Made by a program: the position numbers and the translations under genes. From Climacteris rufus (lineage: Eukaryota > Chordata > Aves > Passeriformes > Climacteridae), in the NCBI GenBank assembly GCA_013398175.1, contig VZRZ01000218.1, positions 248,001-312,000 on the forward strand: 64,000 bases of DNA, given 5' to 3'. The notes beneath the pieces are model-generated. The model saw nothing but the letters and a program-made list of their open reading frames with translations, did not search any database and was not told the DNA's origin. Shown in pieces: positions 1 through 14,400 of this stretch. Positions within the stretch are counted from its first letter, which is position 1. Each line of letters starts with the position of its first letter.

Positions 1-330
1 GAGCCGCTAATGCATCCCGCCTCTGCCGCCGCTTCAAGCGCGGCACTGAAAGCCAAATAAAAATCAATGGTGCTTTACGCTAAAATGCCATTCACTTGAA
101 GCAGCGGCAATTTCGAGCTGATTGATGAGTGACTCGTCGGGCTGTACGAGGGAGCCGTGGCCCGTGACAGCCTTGGTCTCCCTAGGCCATCCCAACCCAA
201 GCTGCTGCCCTGGCAGGCACCGATCTTTGTTTCTAGAGGGAAGCGAAGATTACCGTGGGTTTCTCTGTTTTCACGGTGCATACAAAACTTCCTGTACACT
301 AAGAAAGTCGCCGAATTTCACTGCTCATAC
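1..330. promoter_or_regulatory. CpG-rich block, candidate conserved non-coding element
   Basis: About twenty CpGs fall in the first 320 bases, whereas the following kilobases have almost none. Overall GC is only moderate. The block contains homeodomain-like AT cores (AAAATCAATGG, CTGATTGATGAGTGAC, GCAATTTAATGAC) and no simple repeat or CR1 similarity. Its coding potential is weak (short frames only). It resembles an old enhancer or conserved element more than a promoter island, but conservation cannot be tested here, and the window edge cuts it. Confidence 0.35.
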
Positions 331-3300
331 CAGCAATCTGGGATTAGCAATTTAATGACAGTGGTGTCCTAGCAAGTCAAGTCAATTTTAGGGTTCTTTT
401 AATGTGCTTTCCACCCATAATGAGAATCTCTACAGCACAGTGTTCCTGCTTGGTCGTTTCTATTCATTCATTTCTGACTTTCACATGGCTAGAGCTATCT
501 TTTTCCCCCCTCAAGCATAACAATAACTGAATGAAGCCATCACCCCCACTGTATTTCTTTTACACACCTAAATGATTGACAAATACACGTAAGCTTAATT
601 CCATTTTCAAGGACTTCTTTCCCCAGATAATAAAAATTAAATACAAGAGTACCTATGGCAAAGTAACCACCAACTAATTTCTTAAAGAATAGCCATACAT
701 TGGTTTTAATTAATTTCAGTTAGACACGGACAGCCTAAAGTTGGTGGTGTTTGTTAAGAAAATTCAAGTACAGAGCAGGATACATTACCTTTTGTGATAT
801 TAATTAAAAGACATATCCTCTGACAAATTGTCCACCAGCCATACCTGTAACTCTCAGGAAATGAATTCACCACGGTGCATAAGTAGTGTAAGGTTTAACA
901 CCTTCAGCCAAATGACAAATTCCATTGCTTGTGCTGAAGTGGAGTCTGCTTTGAGCAGAGCTACAGCACTGCACTTAACTTAGCACCTTCTCATAAGCAT
1001 AATGTGACAGTTATCTAATTTATCACTTCAAAAATATGCAAATAGGACCATGACACAAGGACTACCTTCATTACCAGCTGACACAGTATTTTGTAACAAA
1101 GCTGGAATGTGTTATACTGCTTCCAAGACACACTCAAAGTAATTTCTGTTCCTTTATTTAAACCACGTTGATAAAACTTTCAAACACACAACGCGTTTGA
1201 ACAAACAGGGATGCATAAGCCTTGGGAAATCCTGAAAGTTCCTCTTGCAATAGCCTCAAAAAACCTCACTTAAACACAGTGGTAATCACATCAGTAAGCT
1301 CTCATACTCAACTGGCACCAGATGAGGAGAACACATTGCATGGAAATGGACTGGAGTGTCATTGTCCATCACCATACCCCCACAGCTCCTCCAAAATTCA
1401 GACACTACAGCACAGTCTTCCACAGTTTTCTAGATCTCAGAAGTAAATTCCAGCATCCACAATGTGGGAAAACAGTATGTCAGAGACAAGAATATCTACT
1501 TGCAGCCCTCGAGAAAATATCTTCAAAACAACAATTTTAAACAACTTTTTTCACTGAGTTGTCTGCACAAAATCATGAAAGAAACGCCATGGAAATGCAA
1601 AAGCACATAATAACTTTAGCCATCTCACGAGTCCAATAGATGCATTCAGAGAGAACAGAACAGAGCTCTCTCCAGAACTCAGCAAAAGTGTTCATAGTTT
1701 GCCCAATGCATCCCATACTGATTGAAGAGTATGACTTCACTGAATACAGACAAGAAATTTGGTTTCATTATTACTGTGTTAAAGTGAGCCCTTCACCCCA
1801 TACAGAAAGATCTCACCTGAACCAGTGTTCCCTAAAGGGATTGTCTGACAACTTGCTTCATGCCAAATATTGTTTGCAGTCACAGAAACAAAAGCAGCCC
1901 AATACAGAAAAACTGACTTGCTCAGCACTTCTGTCCACAAAAGTGAATTAAGGGAACAGGCTCATACTCTAAGGTTTTGTCTGGCCATACTCTCATAGCT
2001 TGTTCAAGCTCTCCCTCCTGCTGCCTTTATGCTCCTTTCTCTCACTTTTTATGTTTAGCTTTCCTAGAACCAGGAATGTCCAACAAAGTATTACTGAGGA
2101 AAGCCCCTTCTACCCTCATGTGCCTCTTCCCTGAGCAGTGATGGGCACCTGTTTCTGCGATGCAGATCAGTATGGTTACAGTTTCCAGACTCCATGTGAG
2201 AGGTCAACTACTTGTTATCACAATCTCCTAAGGACAGCATTTACATCCCAACCTATAATAAATTAAGTTTCTCTTTTTTCATATAAGCAGGCTATTTCAA
2301 CCAAATTTGGGTTATTTTCCTTTTTCTCAGCTCATGAGCACTTCTTTCTTGGGAAAAAATGAGAGGTACAACCTTTGCATTTTTAAAGCCTTTTGAGTGA
2401 ACACATTTCCAAGAGGTCAAGAGATGACCAGTCAATATTTTGCAGCAGATTGCCTACCCAGTCTTCTTCCTTTCGTGTCAATCAGGCAGCAGGAAGCAAG
2501 CTAATTCCTTCTTCATGGGTATTGTGGGGGAAAAGTCCAAAATTCACACTCAGAAATCTTATGCCTACTACAGGGCAGAGCTGGACATAAGGCAACACTG
2601 AGGACAATACATATGTAACACCTTGGCTGCCCCATAATGCAAGATAGGTACAACTTAAAAGCATTTGTGGGGTACACTATGTTTGGTTAGAAAGTAAAAT
2701 TAATTAATTGCTCTCAGCTTGTTCTTTCAAGGACTCTGTGGAAAGGATGTCGTTCTTAGTTAGTTCTTAAATAAGAGCTTGCACTGAATTCTTCTGTGTC
2801 TATTGCTTGACCAAAACACGCAGTGATGTTGTAACAGCTGTCTTTGTCTTAAAATGCACTGCACTACCAGCAAGGCATCAACTGAAAATAAGGAAGAAAC
2901 AGCAATCCACTAGCCTGCATAAGAGTCACACATGGTGCTATAGGTAAAGCAGAAATGGATGGGCAGGGGTACTTCCCCCTACTGATGTTGATAGAAACCA
3001 TTTATCTGATGTCACAAAGAGAAATCATTTTCCATTCATAATAGAGAATGTTCTTTTCTTCCCTTTCGTAACCATGCCAAGATCCATAAATTTTGCCTTA
3101 AAGGACAAGGGGAGAGCCTTGCTGGAATTAAACTGCAGAAGATGTCATTTGAAGAGCCATAAAGTAACCCTAAATAATGAGGTAACAGTTTAGATGAGTA
3201 CACACCTTTAGCTACCACCTCAACCAGTCTATTATTGCTCCAAATAGAGAGGGAGCAGATGTCTCATTGTGGTGAAAAAAGCTATAAAATTATTAAACTG

Positions 3301-6300
3301 TAATAGAAAATAACACTTGTGCTAGCTGAAGGGACTCCTCCCAGGGCCTGCTTCTGTTCACTACAAAGGCTCAGCTAGTCATGTTGCATAAGATAATAAC
3401 TGATTCCAAAAAGGCTCAGTTTTACAAACGTCAGATTAGGAAGTTTCCTCTCCATATAATTATAGTTCTAGTTGATTGAGCTCCAAATTTAATGAAGTTT
3501 GCCTAATGAATGCAATGCTCATTCTTCTAAATAAAACAGAACATCCATCATGAGCTAATGGAAAGAATTTAGCAGTGAAATAGCTGAACTATTAAGAAAA
3601 TCGTGCACACTCTCATTAAGGAAGAGTATTATTCCAAAGGACTGCAAAATGGTAATTCAGATTTGTAATTAGGTAGACTTCAGTTTCCTGAGATAAGGCA
3701 AATAATTCCTTCAGCTGATACCACATCAATCTACAGTCTGAAATTTCTAGCAAATCATATGACTAAGTGTAAATATCAGAGCTTCTAAAAGAAAAATGGT
3801 CTTCTTATCTAGAATTCTTTCAGTATGCCAAAGCACTAGATGAAGAACTGGCTTATTTGTACCATTTGAGAGTCTCACAAGAGACTATCAAAGTGCAAGG
3901 GAGACAGATCGTTGTCAAGTGTTCCACGACAAAAGGAATATGAAGAAAATAAATAGCCTATTTTCATTATACCATAAGAATAAAAGCAGAGATTTAGAAT
4001 GTCTGATATCAGCTCAGGGTTGCTTAGTGTATTTATTATGTGGAAGCAGAAGAGTCTACGAGCAGTGAGGTACTAGAGAAATTATGTGAATAAGCATAGA
4101 TTAATTATGAACAGAAAAGACTGGAGATATGAGACACAGACAAGCTAAACAGGGAACAAGATGACAACTTAATACTCTGCACCAGCAAACTGTAGTCATG
4201 CACTAAGTTGAAAGGTAATCACCAAACAGGTGCTCGCTCCACAGAAACTCTGGTAATTTAACATGTCACCCATACTTCCTCCTTACTTCAAACTGTGTAC
4301 ACCACACACACATCTCATTACTCCTCCTGAAAAACACCTCCATGGGGGCTTTCATTAGCCCAGGTGGAGGGCTGAGCAGGGATACTGAGTCTGCATGGGA
4401 GTGAGTTCATTTTCTTCACAGCAGCCTAATGGTGCTGTGGGGTCTGGATGTGTGACTAAACCAGTGTTGGTAACACACCAGAATTTTGAACAGTGCTGAG
4501 CAGTGCTTGCACAGCATCAAGGCTTTCTCTTTTCCCCTACCTCTGCATCCCCACAGTGAATAAGCTGGGGTAGGCAAGAAACTGGGGAGAGAATCTCCTT
4601 ACCCTCTCTCCCTCTGCCTGTGCTCTGACACTTCTGTGCTACAAGTGTGTGTGTGTCCTACAACACACTTGGCATCTATCCAGAGACCAGCAAGAGGAGT
4701 AACAAACCTGAAGGAAACCCAGCTTATTCAAAAGGATCTCTCATTACCCAAATGTACACTGCTGCTACGAAGTCAAGGAAAGCAGCCTAAGTGGAAAACT
4801 ACTGAGGCTGCTCTGCTTCCAAGGGAAGTCATATAAATAGGCCTAATAGGTGCATGTAACCATTCCTACTCTTCTATACCTTAAGTGAGTGAGAAGGAAG
4901 CATTTTACTATCACTCAGAAAAGACAGCAGATGACAGATCCAAAAGCAGGATGCTCATCACTTCATTGACAATCAAGGCAGGGTTCTAATATTTCCTCAA
5001 CTAGTGACAAAAATCACACAGCAAAATAACAAAGACTCTTATTCTCTTTTACAAGGACAGCCTGCAGACATCAGCAGCAGCTACATTTTGAAGAAAGCTA
5101 AGGGAACTGGCAAGATTGAGGAAGAACAAGCAGTTGGATACAGTAAAAGCATTTGGGCTGTTATTGAAGACAACTGTCTCTACATCACACAAAGAGCAAG
5201 CATCTGTGTCAAGACATCCCTGCTATGGAAAATAAGTTATTTCATACTCTAGAAAGCTGACTTATCTTCCTAAGCAATAGAAAGCTGGAATCTACAGTTA
5301 GTTATGTGCAAAGAGGAGAGCTCTAGATGCAAGTAAATGGCTTTCACTCTCCAAACAGGTTCCCATGGCCAATGGGATGATCATACTGATGGACTGAACC
5401 ACAAGATACAAACAGACTTCATGTGCCACAAATAGTATTGGTCTCAGCCAGTCTTATATCCAGTCCTTGTTTCTTCCAGGGCCCTGGACAGACATCATTT
5501 ACAGGAAGCAGAACCTACTGCTACTGATGCAGGACATGCTTGACTATGGGTGTACCTACTTGGGCATGGAGGGAAGACCAGCTTACAAAAGGAATATAAT
5601 AGGACCAAGGCCTTGAGGGATAATCTACCTTAATTTTTAAGATAAATTTCCACTAAAGCAGGTGACCTCAGCTTCAGCCTGGCCCAGCACTACTGACAGA
5701 GCAGCCTAATCATTGGGGTGTACACAAGCATAGAGCAGATCCTCCCTATTCCACCCCCATGATTCCACAAACAAAAGAGGAGATGTAAAGCCTCTCCAAA
5801 GAGGAATATATACCCTCTCTCACACTTGGAACCTAACAGTTTAGATATTCTTCACATAGGCAGGTGTTTTAATCCCTAGCAACTGAGTGAAAATGCTTCC
5901 TTGATAAACTCAGCCTGACATTAAATACAGAGTTATTACAATCTTAGAGAAAATAAATCCTCTTGTTATTGGTATTTCTGTCTGCCCAGCTTCATAATGG
6001 CTGAAAAACAGACTGGGCAGGACTGCATTATATATTAGAAATTATACCAATTTCAACTCCAAAAGATTCAAATAATTCAACTTTTCAGACTGTTGCAACA
6101 GGATTTCTTGATGTGACAGACAATTACAGACATGGTAGGAAAATGTGTAACATGAAAATTAAAAGCAAACAATTATCAACAGTTTTCTGTATCTCTAATG
6201 AGGCTCTGGCAATAAAGCTGCCACTACTGAAGCATACCACTTGCAAAATATCTTAATGACTCATGAGGAACAAGATAATGTTTAAGAAAATTAATTAAAC

Positions 6301-8775
6301 TTTTGAACAAGAGAGTTTCATTTCACTGAGAAAACAAGTGCTTCAAAATTAGTCAATGAAAGTATACATTTCATACAAAACTGCAATGTATGATTTCAGC
6401 TCAGTCATAAAATGCTATGAATAAGCCTGTAAGTATCCATGAAGAAACCAATTGCCTTTAACATTTTAGACTAATTAAAAAAGCAGAACAAAAAGCTAAG
6501 CATGTTGATTGCTTAGTTCTCTTAAATTGCTGATAATAGACAAGATGAAAAGGAGGTCTTAATGTTTTATATCAGACAATAGAGTACTTTAGCATATAAA
6601 TAATATTAAATAATCAATTGTAATGCTTTCCTTAATTTCATAACTGAAGAAGTAATGGGAGTAAAACACTGAATTGTATGCTAGACTTAGAGCCTATTAA
6701 AAACTGGACCTGCTGGTAAGATGTTATTAATCAACAAACTGCTGCTTAAATACCTTTTCTTAAGACCCAAATTTTAAAACTTTGCCCAAGAATCTACACT
6801 GCAGTAAACCTTCCTCTTGTCTGCGCTTCACTTGATTGCTTTACCTTGCTCTCTAACTAAATCTTACATGGCCCTTCAAATGAATTCAAAATTCATGCAA
6901 GCAAGAGCTAAATGCAGTCCCTCTGATACAAAACCTGAATGTCCTCAGACTGTTTCAATTTTCTACATTTCTACCCAATTATCTCAATATTTTTTTATTA
7001 TTTTATTTTTAAGCACAAAGACCAAACTGACTTACTGTAGACATGAGGAGAACTGTGTGTGGACCATAATATAGATTAATGCTGGAACTATGATCTGAGC
7101 TAGCAGAAGGTTGAGACCTGGTGATAACTGAAAGGCCACAATGTCAGGAGAGAAAGGTTAGGATGAATTTCAGAGTAGGAAAGAAAGGAGCGAGAGGAGA
7201 TGGCAGTGAGCACAAAGGAGGGGACAGAAGTGTATCAGAAGGGAAGCAGAAATAACAGGAGACAAGTGAATGGTGACGACAGATCCACTACACACGAGGC
7301 AGTCAATCAAAGCGAACCAAAATTACAGACCTGAAGTAGGTCCATTTCGAGAAAACAGAAAGTGAGGGAAAAGTACCTGTGAACAATGGCCTACAAGTAC
7401 GAAGAACCTAAACACTGGCAGCAATCAGCTAAACACAGCAGCAAGCAAAGCAAGATTAATATTTGACAGTAAATAAGAGAACAAGATGCTATCTGGACTC
7501 GAGTATAGTTGTGTGACCTGATGTATGAAGCAAGCTAAGCACTGATCTTCCAAGACAAGATACAATCTCTCACAGATAATTGTAAGCTAAACTACTTTGT
7601 CAGCTAGGCAGTAGAAAAAACATCACAAAAAATCCCCACACCTAAGAGCCATCATGGCACATAAGCTTTTCTGTCTTTAGATAAAAGCTTGGGCCACTTC
7701 CACACAATTTGGTCCAAACCACATTCTAAATTTTCTTTGAGACAAATAAAGAGGAGAAGATTTTCAGTGGAATAGATGTAAAACTTCACCAGAAGGGTGA
7801 AAAACTTGAGGGAACAGTATCAGTGTATTAGGCACAAGCACAGTGCTACACTCACGTGGCTGAACTGTTTCTGAATTCCAGCTGCCTGGCACATCTGCTG
7901 GCTTCAGATGACAGCAAAGTGTACCCACATCTGACTCCTTCTCTGAACACGTGTCCGTGGAGTTGTCCTCAGCAGATTTCATTTTAGAGCTCAGTGAGCT
8001 AATTCTTACTCAGCTGTCATGCCTATTAATATTTTAACACAGTCCAAAACAAGACTGCATAGCCTTAACTTCATTTCCTTATTACACTCTCTGCTCTCAA
8101 TTTCAAATGAGAGAGAAAAGTTTAAATTCATGAATATCATTCCCACAACCTAAATAATTCACAAATCAAAGCAAACGTTAAGTCCAAAGATTTCCAAGAG
8201 GAAACAATTTTTTTTTTCTCAGAACAAACCATCTGGTTTAAAAGAGAAGAACAGGAGAGAATGCTATTAGAAAGAATCAAAATTCTCAGTCTGAGCTTCA
8301 GCCTTGAACTCTAGAATGTCTTAATGTCATCATTACCATTTGATGCAGATGTTTACCTCACTATTCTACAAGGCAGGTGACAGAAATGAGGTGTGTTTAC
8401 CTAATTCCACTTTGCATTTATGCATCTTTCGTTTGTTTTGTTAAAGCAGAATTTTCAATCTTTTGAATAGGATTTAACATAATTGGCTCAGAAACACTTT
8501 AAAAATCCACTAAGTACAACTGACCTAAATGTGTTGTGAGAAGAATTCAGTAGGAATACTCTATTATTAAAAAGAACAGAAGACAACAGCTGGTCGTGGT
8601 GAGCTTTCCTGATATGAATAGGCACAGTTTGTGACAGTTTGATGAAATATCAAAACACATTCTTAGCTAAGCAGTTGTTTTTATCTATGGCACCAGTACT
8701 GCAAAACAGTTAATAGGGAACACACAGCCAGACTGGACCCTGTCTGCACAAATTTGCAACTTTCAGAGAACAAGC

Positions 8776-8933
8776 ATATTCTGAATAAACATGATGTGCA
8801 TTGCAGTGAAGCAAAGTAGTGTTAACAAACCACTACTTGCCCAACTGGCAGCACCAATATTCTGAATAAGCATGATATATATTGAAGTGGAGCAAAATAA
8901 TGTTAACAAACCACTATTTGCCCAATTGGCAAA
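8776..8933. repeat. 81-bp tandem duplication (two copies)
   Basis: Two adjacent copies, 8776-8856 and 8857-8933, both start ATATTCTGAATAA and contain GTTAACAAACCACTA and TTGCCCAA. They differ by scattered substitutions and a few missing bases, so the duplication is not recent. No coding role is visible. Confidence 0.9.
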
Positions 8934-11149
8934 GACAGAAGACAGCTTTAAATTAGATAAACTGAGGAAAAGTCAGAAATTTTGAAGAGGGATGTCTTAT
9001 TTTAGGATCAATGTTGAGGTCTTTTTAAGAAGTGAACTTGCATATGGACAGAGAACATATACGGAAGGGATGTAAGAACACCCCTTAATAAAAGCTCTTG
9101 AGAAAACTGACCTGCCACAGGGTAAAAGAAAATTGTTCTCAAGCAGATGAATAATTGTTTAAAAGCTAAGAAATGGGTAAGTGTAAACAACCATCAGTGT
9201 GAGGCAAAACCACCAGTGGGACCCTGCAGTGATGACTGCTTGGTCAAAAGCTTAAATATGAAATAATTTGAAAATATTTATAACATTAGATTTATAAAAC
9301 TTATCACTGGATTCAATGGATTAGGATTTTCAAAAGGAATCCTACTGCAGAAAAGCTACCCTGTAGTGTGTTTGTAGACTCAACAAGGAGCCTGAAAGAC
9401 AGAAAATACAGTTATTAGGAAAGGAACAGCAAACAAAACAAAAAACGGAACAAAGTTTTGGTTTTTGTCTCAAAGACCAAAACAACCCCAAACCACCACC
9501 TTGAAAAGATACAAAGAAAGAAGACAGCAACATATTAGGTATGAAAAAACATACCTATGAGAAATGAGCTAACAGACCAAGACTCTCCATGCAAAACAGG
9601 TGCACAACCGAGGGCACAGTCAGTTCCACAAACTCATGAATGGCAAGGAAGAGATGAATAATGGGTTGTTCTTTTTCCAACACCAAAACTAGTCACCAAG
9701 GACAGCAAGCAAATTTCAAAACAACAAACTTTTCTATACTGTATCAAATCAAACAATGGAACCACTGGCTATGGGTTATGTTGCTCTTAAGGCTGCCCAG
9801 ACTCCAAAGCAGTTTGGACAAAATCAAGGAGAAATAAACTAGACGTGAATAAATAAAACTTGCTGCCTCTGCCCACAGAAGCACTAACATTGCACGAAGT
9901 TCTGTAAGGCTGTACTCTGAAATAAGCCCACTTACTATAAGCTTTTCCTGCTCTTAAATTTCTTCCCTAGGTACTGTGAGCAATTTTTCAAGGAGGAGTA
10001 ATGATCATGTTTGATCTTTCATCTGACTTGAAGGAACTTTTCTTGTGATATTAGAACACTGTTCTAATTTAAAATAAAGCCAGCAACTCAGGAGTTATGC
10101 TTTTTTCTCAAAATTTTATCTTTCCAAAATTTGTGTTACTGGTCAATAAAATACACATTCAATGTACATATAATATTCAAAATTATATTTTGTATAGCAC
10201 TGTAGTCACTCGCTACTGAGCTTGCAGAGGACACAGATGCTATATAGGGCTGTCCTAAGGCCATTTCCATTTAGTTTAAAATTGACTTGAACCTGAAATA
10301 CAGAGATTAGGCTGAAATTTGCATTGTGAAATTACCTCTCTTTACTAGTTAGCATGAATGGATTTTCTTTCCCCTTTCATTTGCCAAAGAAAAAGGCAAT
10401 GATAAGTAGATTACTTGCGCTCATACAGTTAAAAGATAAGAACTACTGCTCACTAAGTAGGTTTTTTTCATCAAGACAACATCTAGTCAAGAACATTTCT
10501 GTTTACATATATACCTCATCTTCCTTTTTTGTGTTCATTTATCATCCACCTGGATTCAGAGGCTGAACACAAGCACGGAAAAAGGATGTTGAGCAGAAGC
10601 TGTTTCCCATCTGTGTCTTCATTAGGATTTTAGTGTCAGGAGACACCAGGAGTTTTCAGCCATATTTTCAAAAGGTCATTCCTCAGTCTTTAGAATATAT
10701 AATCTAAGTTTTTTTCCAGTAAAAGTGTTTGTCTCCATACTCTTTATAAATTTTCACAGATATTTTGCCAGCTAAACAAAAAAATAAAAACCCTAGAAAA
10801 TACAAAAGGCCCACAAAACCAGACACCCTTGGCACTCAATGTGAACTTCAAAAGTAAATTACAACTAATCAGGTGACAGCAGATGATTGTGTCAGAGCAG
10901 CTCAGGCAGCCCAATAACTGCTACAAGGACAGATAACAAAAATGTCTAATAAAGTAATGGATATTTCCAAGGGTAAATAACAATAATAAAATATATGCTA
11001 CAGCATTTTCTTGCAGTGCTTACAAGAAATATTCCACCTGTCATTTTCAGGACCACAAAGCGGACAAAGGAATCGCATGACTCTCCCAAGCTATGCCGTG
11101 CTTCTCAAAGGACTTGGAAAAGCAGACTCCTGTGCCTGACTCAGCTCCT

Positions 11150-11400
11150 TCTTGCAACAGCCGTTGCAGTCTGACAAATGCATTTTCCGTGGGAGCCCGG
11201 CTGCTGCTCCCCGGCAGGCGGAGAAATGCACCGTCAGGCCTCCATCGCTTAGCAACGCGGGGAGCTGCAGCAGCAGAGCTGCCCAGGCTGCAGCGCGGGC
11301 CCGCGGCCGCCCCAGCCACTGCCTCCCGTGCCACAGGGCCCTCTCCGCGGCACGGGCAGCAAAGGGCTGAGAGGGGCTGGCACAAGGCAGGCAACAGGAC
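11150..11400. promoter_or_regulatory. GC-rich, CpG-dense island inside intron 3
   Basis: A compact GC-rich patch (roughly twenty CpGs between 11190 and 11360, including GCGGGCCCGCGGCCGCC) lies within AT-rich intron. Open frames exist here on both strands (about 110-120 codons), but they overlap each other and match no family I know, as expected of GC-rich DNA. It may be an intragenic CpG island or alternative promoter. A consensus-like plus-strand donor (CTAGCAG|GTAATA) occurs at 11627/11628, but no transcript evidence is available. Confidence 0.4.
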
Positions 11401-14400
11401 ACACTCCATGGTGTGCTAGAAAACAAGCAGTCCACTGGCAAGTTAAAGGATATTCAGCACACTAGCTGCCCTCCCTGAATCCTTGAGTTGCTCCCTTGGA
11501 CGTATCTTGCTCACCAATGACACTGAACGTGCCAGAAGAAAATTCCTCATAAAAGAGAGAACAGTTTTGCTTGGTCAAGTTTTAGGGGAGAGATAAGGCA
11601 CTGCATTGCAGCCTTGGGGCTCTAGCAGGTAATACAAATGCAACCATAACGTGGCTTCGTGGATGATTCTTTCCCCCATAAGACAAGATCCCCAGACAGA
11701 GCTGGCAGGCAGCTCAGATTAAATTGTTTGTGTGGCGTGTGAGATGAGAAGAGAGGCATGAAAGCACATCAATGCACGAGACAGCTGTAGTGTGACAAAA
11801 TACAAAATAATGATTTTATTAAATCTCTGTGCGTGGGAATGAGCATGTCGGTACCCAAGAGTCTACAACTTTAAAATTTCACATCATTATTAGGATCTTT
11901 CCACACCCTTGAAAACATATCTAGACATATAACTGTTAATGAATATATACATTATCAGATCATCTTCATGTAAAGCAGCTCATCTCTAGTCAGAATACAC
12001 CCAAATGCAAGGTTCAGAAATGCACTGCTAGTAATATGGGAAGTTTTCCATTTTGCAAGAGTTGTATCAGTACTTTGCCATTACTTATCACTTGACAAAC
12101 CACCCATCTTCACTTTATTTTTAGATAGTTAAAATTAGCAAAACAAGCCAAAAAACAACCCCAAAACAACAAAATAAAACACCACGAATTTCAGAACTCT
12201 CAGTTCAGAAAGCATCGGCTTAGATGACAGACCATGATTTCTAGTTTTGCTGAGGACAACGCTCAAGGATTACGGACTATTTTCTTTTTTTTCCTTAAAG
12301 TAATTCAGGTTCTCAATTAAACATCGTTTTAGAAAAACAGAGATCAAGAACTGATGCAAACTAAGTAGTACAAACTACTCAATTTAACTCACAATAAAGT
12401 ATCCTTACAGCTTATGCTGTGGTAATTAGTTCATATGATACTGGAGTAAAAGATACCACAAACAAATACAGTTTAAAACTCTGAAGCGTATCTGGACTGA
12501 GTAATTTTAATTGTGTTTTCATAAGATGTTCACCTACGGGTCATCAAGCAAGTGCAGGGACAAATCATCTTCAAATAGCATGTTTCAGATGGTTACTCTC
12601 ATCCTCAAAAGCAAATCCAATCACATTTCATTACAGGAAGAGAATCTGACAGTATTATCAACTACTCCGGTTTGTGCTAAACTCAGAAATCCTTCTGAAG
12701 CAAGCTCAGTGTTTGTCATGCTTGCTCATTATCTTACATGCATCATTTTCCATCAGCCTCTTCTCTTCACCCTTTGTGTTCTAATGAGAACTTGACCCAG
12801 ATCTCACACATACCCACCTCTGCAACAATGCCCTGCGGCTGCCATCAGATTTTTCCACCAATTTAAGCAGTTCAACAAAAAAGGTCAACTTTTTCTTCTT
12901 TTTTTTTTTAGCTTAGCTGCTACAACCTTCAGCAGAGCTGCAAATAAAAATTTAAACTGGAAATAAAATTTATACCTCTCTGCTGCACTTTTTCCTTGCC
13001 TTTTATATTTCATCTTATAGGGAAGGAATAAATGCCAGCCTTTTCAAAAACAGTTATCACCCTGTTTCACCAACAGAGAACCTATAAAGGTTTGTTTCAT
13101 ATATTTTCTAAATGTAAGTATCTTTAAAAGCTCACCCATTCCCAGTCATATTTCCCAAAGCAGTACCATACTACTAATGCTGTGACCTAGCTGTTGAAAA
13201 GGTACTATTCAAGATTACAACTACTGACCAACTACACAGTTTGATAGACAGTATTTTTAGCAGACTGTCCTCTAAAATTTACAGCCAGACATCTCAAAGA
13301 CTGGCAAGAGTTTCCTTCTGCAGGCCAAATACAGCAACCCTAGTATGTTTTCTTATAAAAGTCAAACTAATAATTGAGGAATCCCATAAATGTTCTTGCT
13401 GGCATGCTTCAGTGAGGCATAGAGCATCTTGCTTTTAAGTTTATAAAGTTTATCCTTCCTTATATTTTTAATTACTTAAAACTAAAATTTATAAGAGCAG
13501 AGCAGGCCACCTCCAGCCCATTCTGAACCCTGCTAAATCTCGCAAGGTTAGAAACATTGGTGTTCTCCTTGGCAGAGATACAGATATACACTGCTTCGGA
13601 AAAAAGTGGAGTCCAATGGGGAAGAGTAATGACTTATTTGTCTTCTAAATTGAACCGTGTTTAACCTCACTTGGGAGTTATCAGCAAACCTGATTTCCCA
13701 AAGATTCATGCAAAGGGTTGCTGTTCACCCAGTGATACCATCTCCTTGCAGAATCTCACAGACGTGCCAGGAATTGAAAGGGAAGTACAGTAGACTGCAG
13801 TAATAACAGAAAATAGTTTGGATCAAATCATCTTTGAGATTAATAATAACAACAGATTTTGCCGAGCATCTTTTTATTAAAACTAGTATGAGGTTTCAAA
13901 AAAATTAAGCAAGCCTTCTATAAAGGCAAATACTGCTGGGATTTGTGTCATTAGGGGTAACAGAGGTGGGTAAAGAGCTAGAAATAACAATACAGCCCAG
14001 ACAGTCCTTGGTACACAGACCCATTTCCACACACACACCCCCTCCCATCAACCACCCACCAAACGAACAATAGCTGATTCTATTTTAGCCTTGATGTATA
14101 CTGAAGATTATGTATTTCAGAAAAGTTTTTCATATGAAATAGCCTTGAACAGCGCAATCATGACATGATTTGGCTAAAAACTAAATGGCACAAAATAGCA
14201 TCTGGATTTTAAAAGGACAAACATGTAGGGAATTGGCTGCTAGAGTTAGCTGGAACAAGAGAAGCAGAATCTTTAACATAGACAAAGCCTGCAATTTCTT
14301 TCAGAAAGCAGTGCCAAAATTTCAAAAAATAAGCATTCCAAAGAGTAATCATTCCAAGCAAAAAAAAAAGCAGAAATCTTCCAAACTCATCAGAAGACAT

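Noticed and set aside
11047..11441. Overlapping frames of 108-120 codons on both strands
   Set aside because: High GC lowers stop-codon frequency on every strand. The products are low-complexity Ala/Arg/Pro-rich and mutually overlapping.
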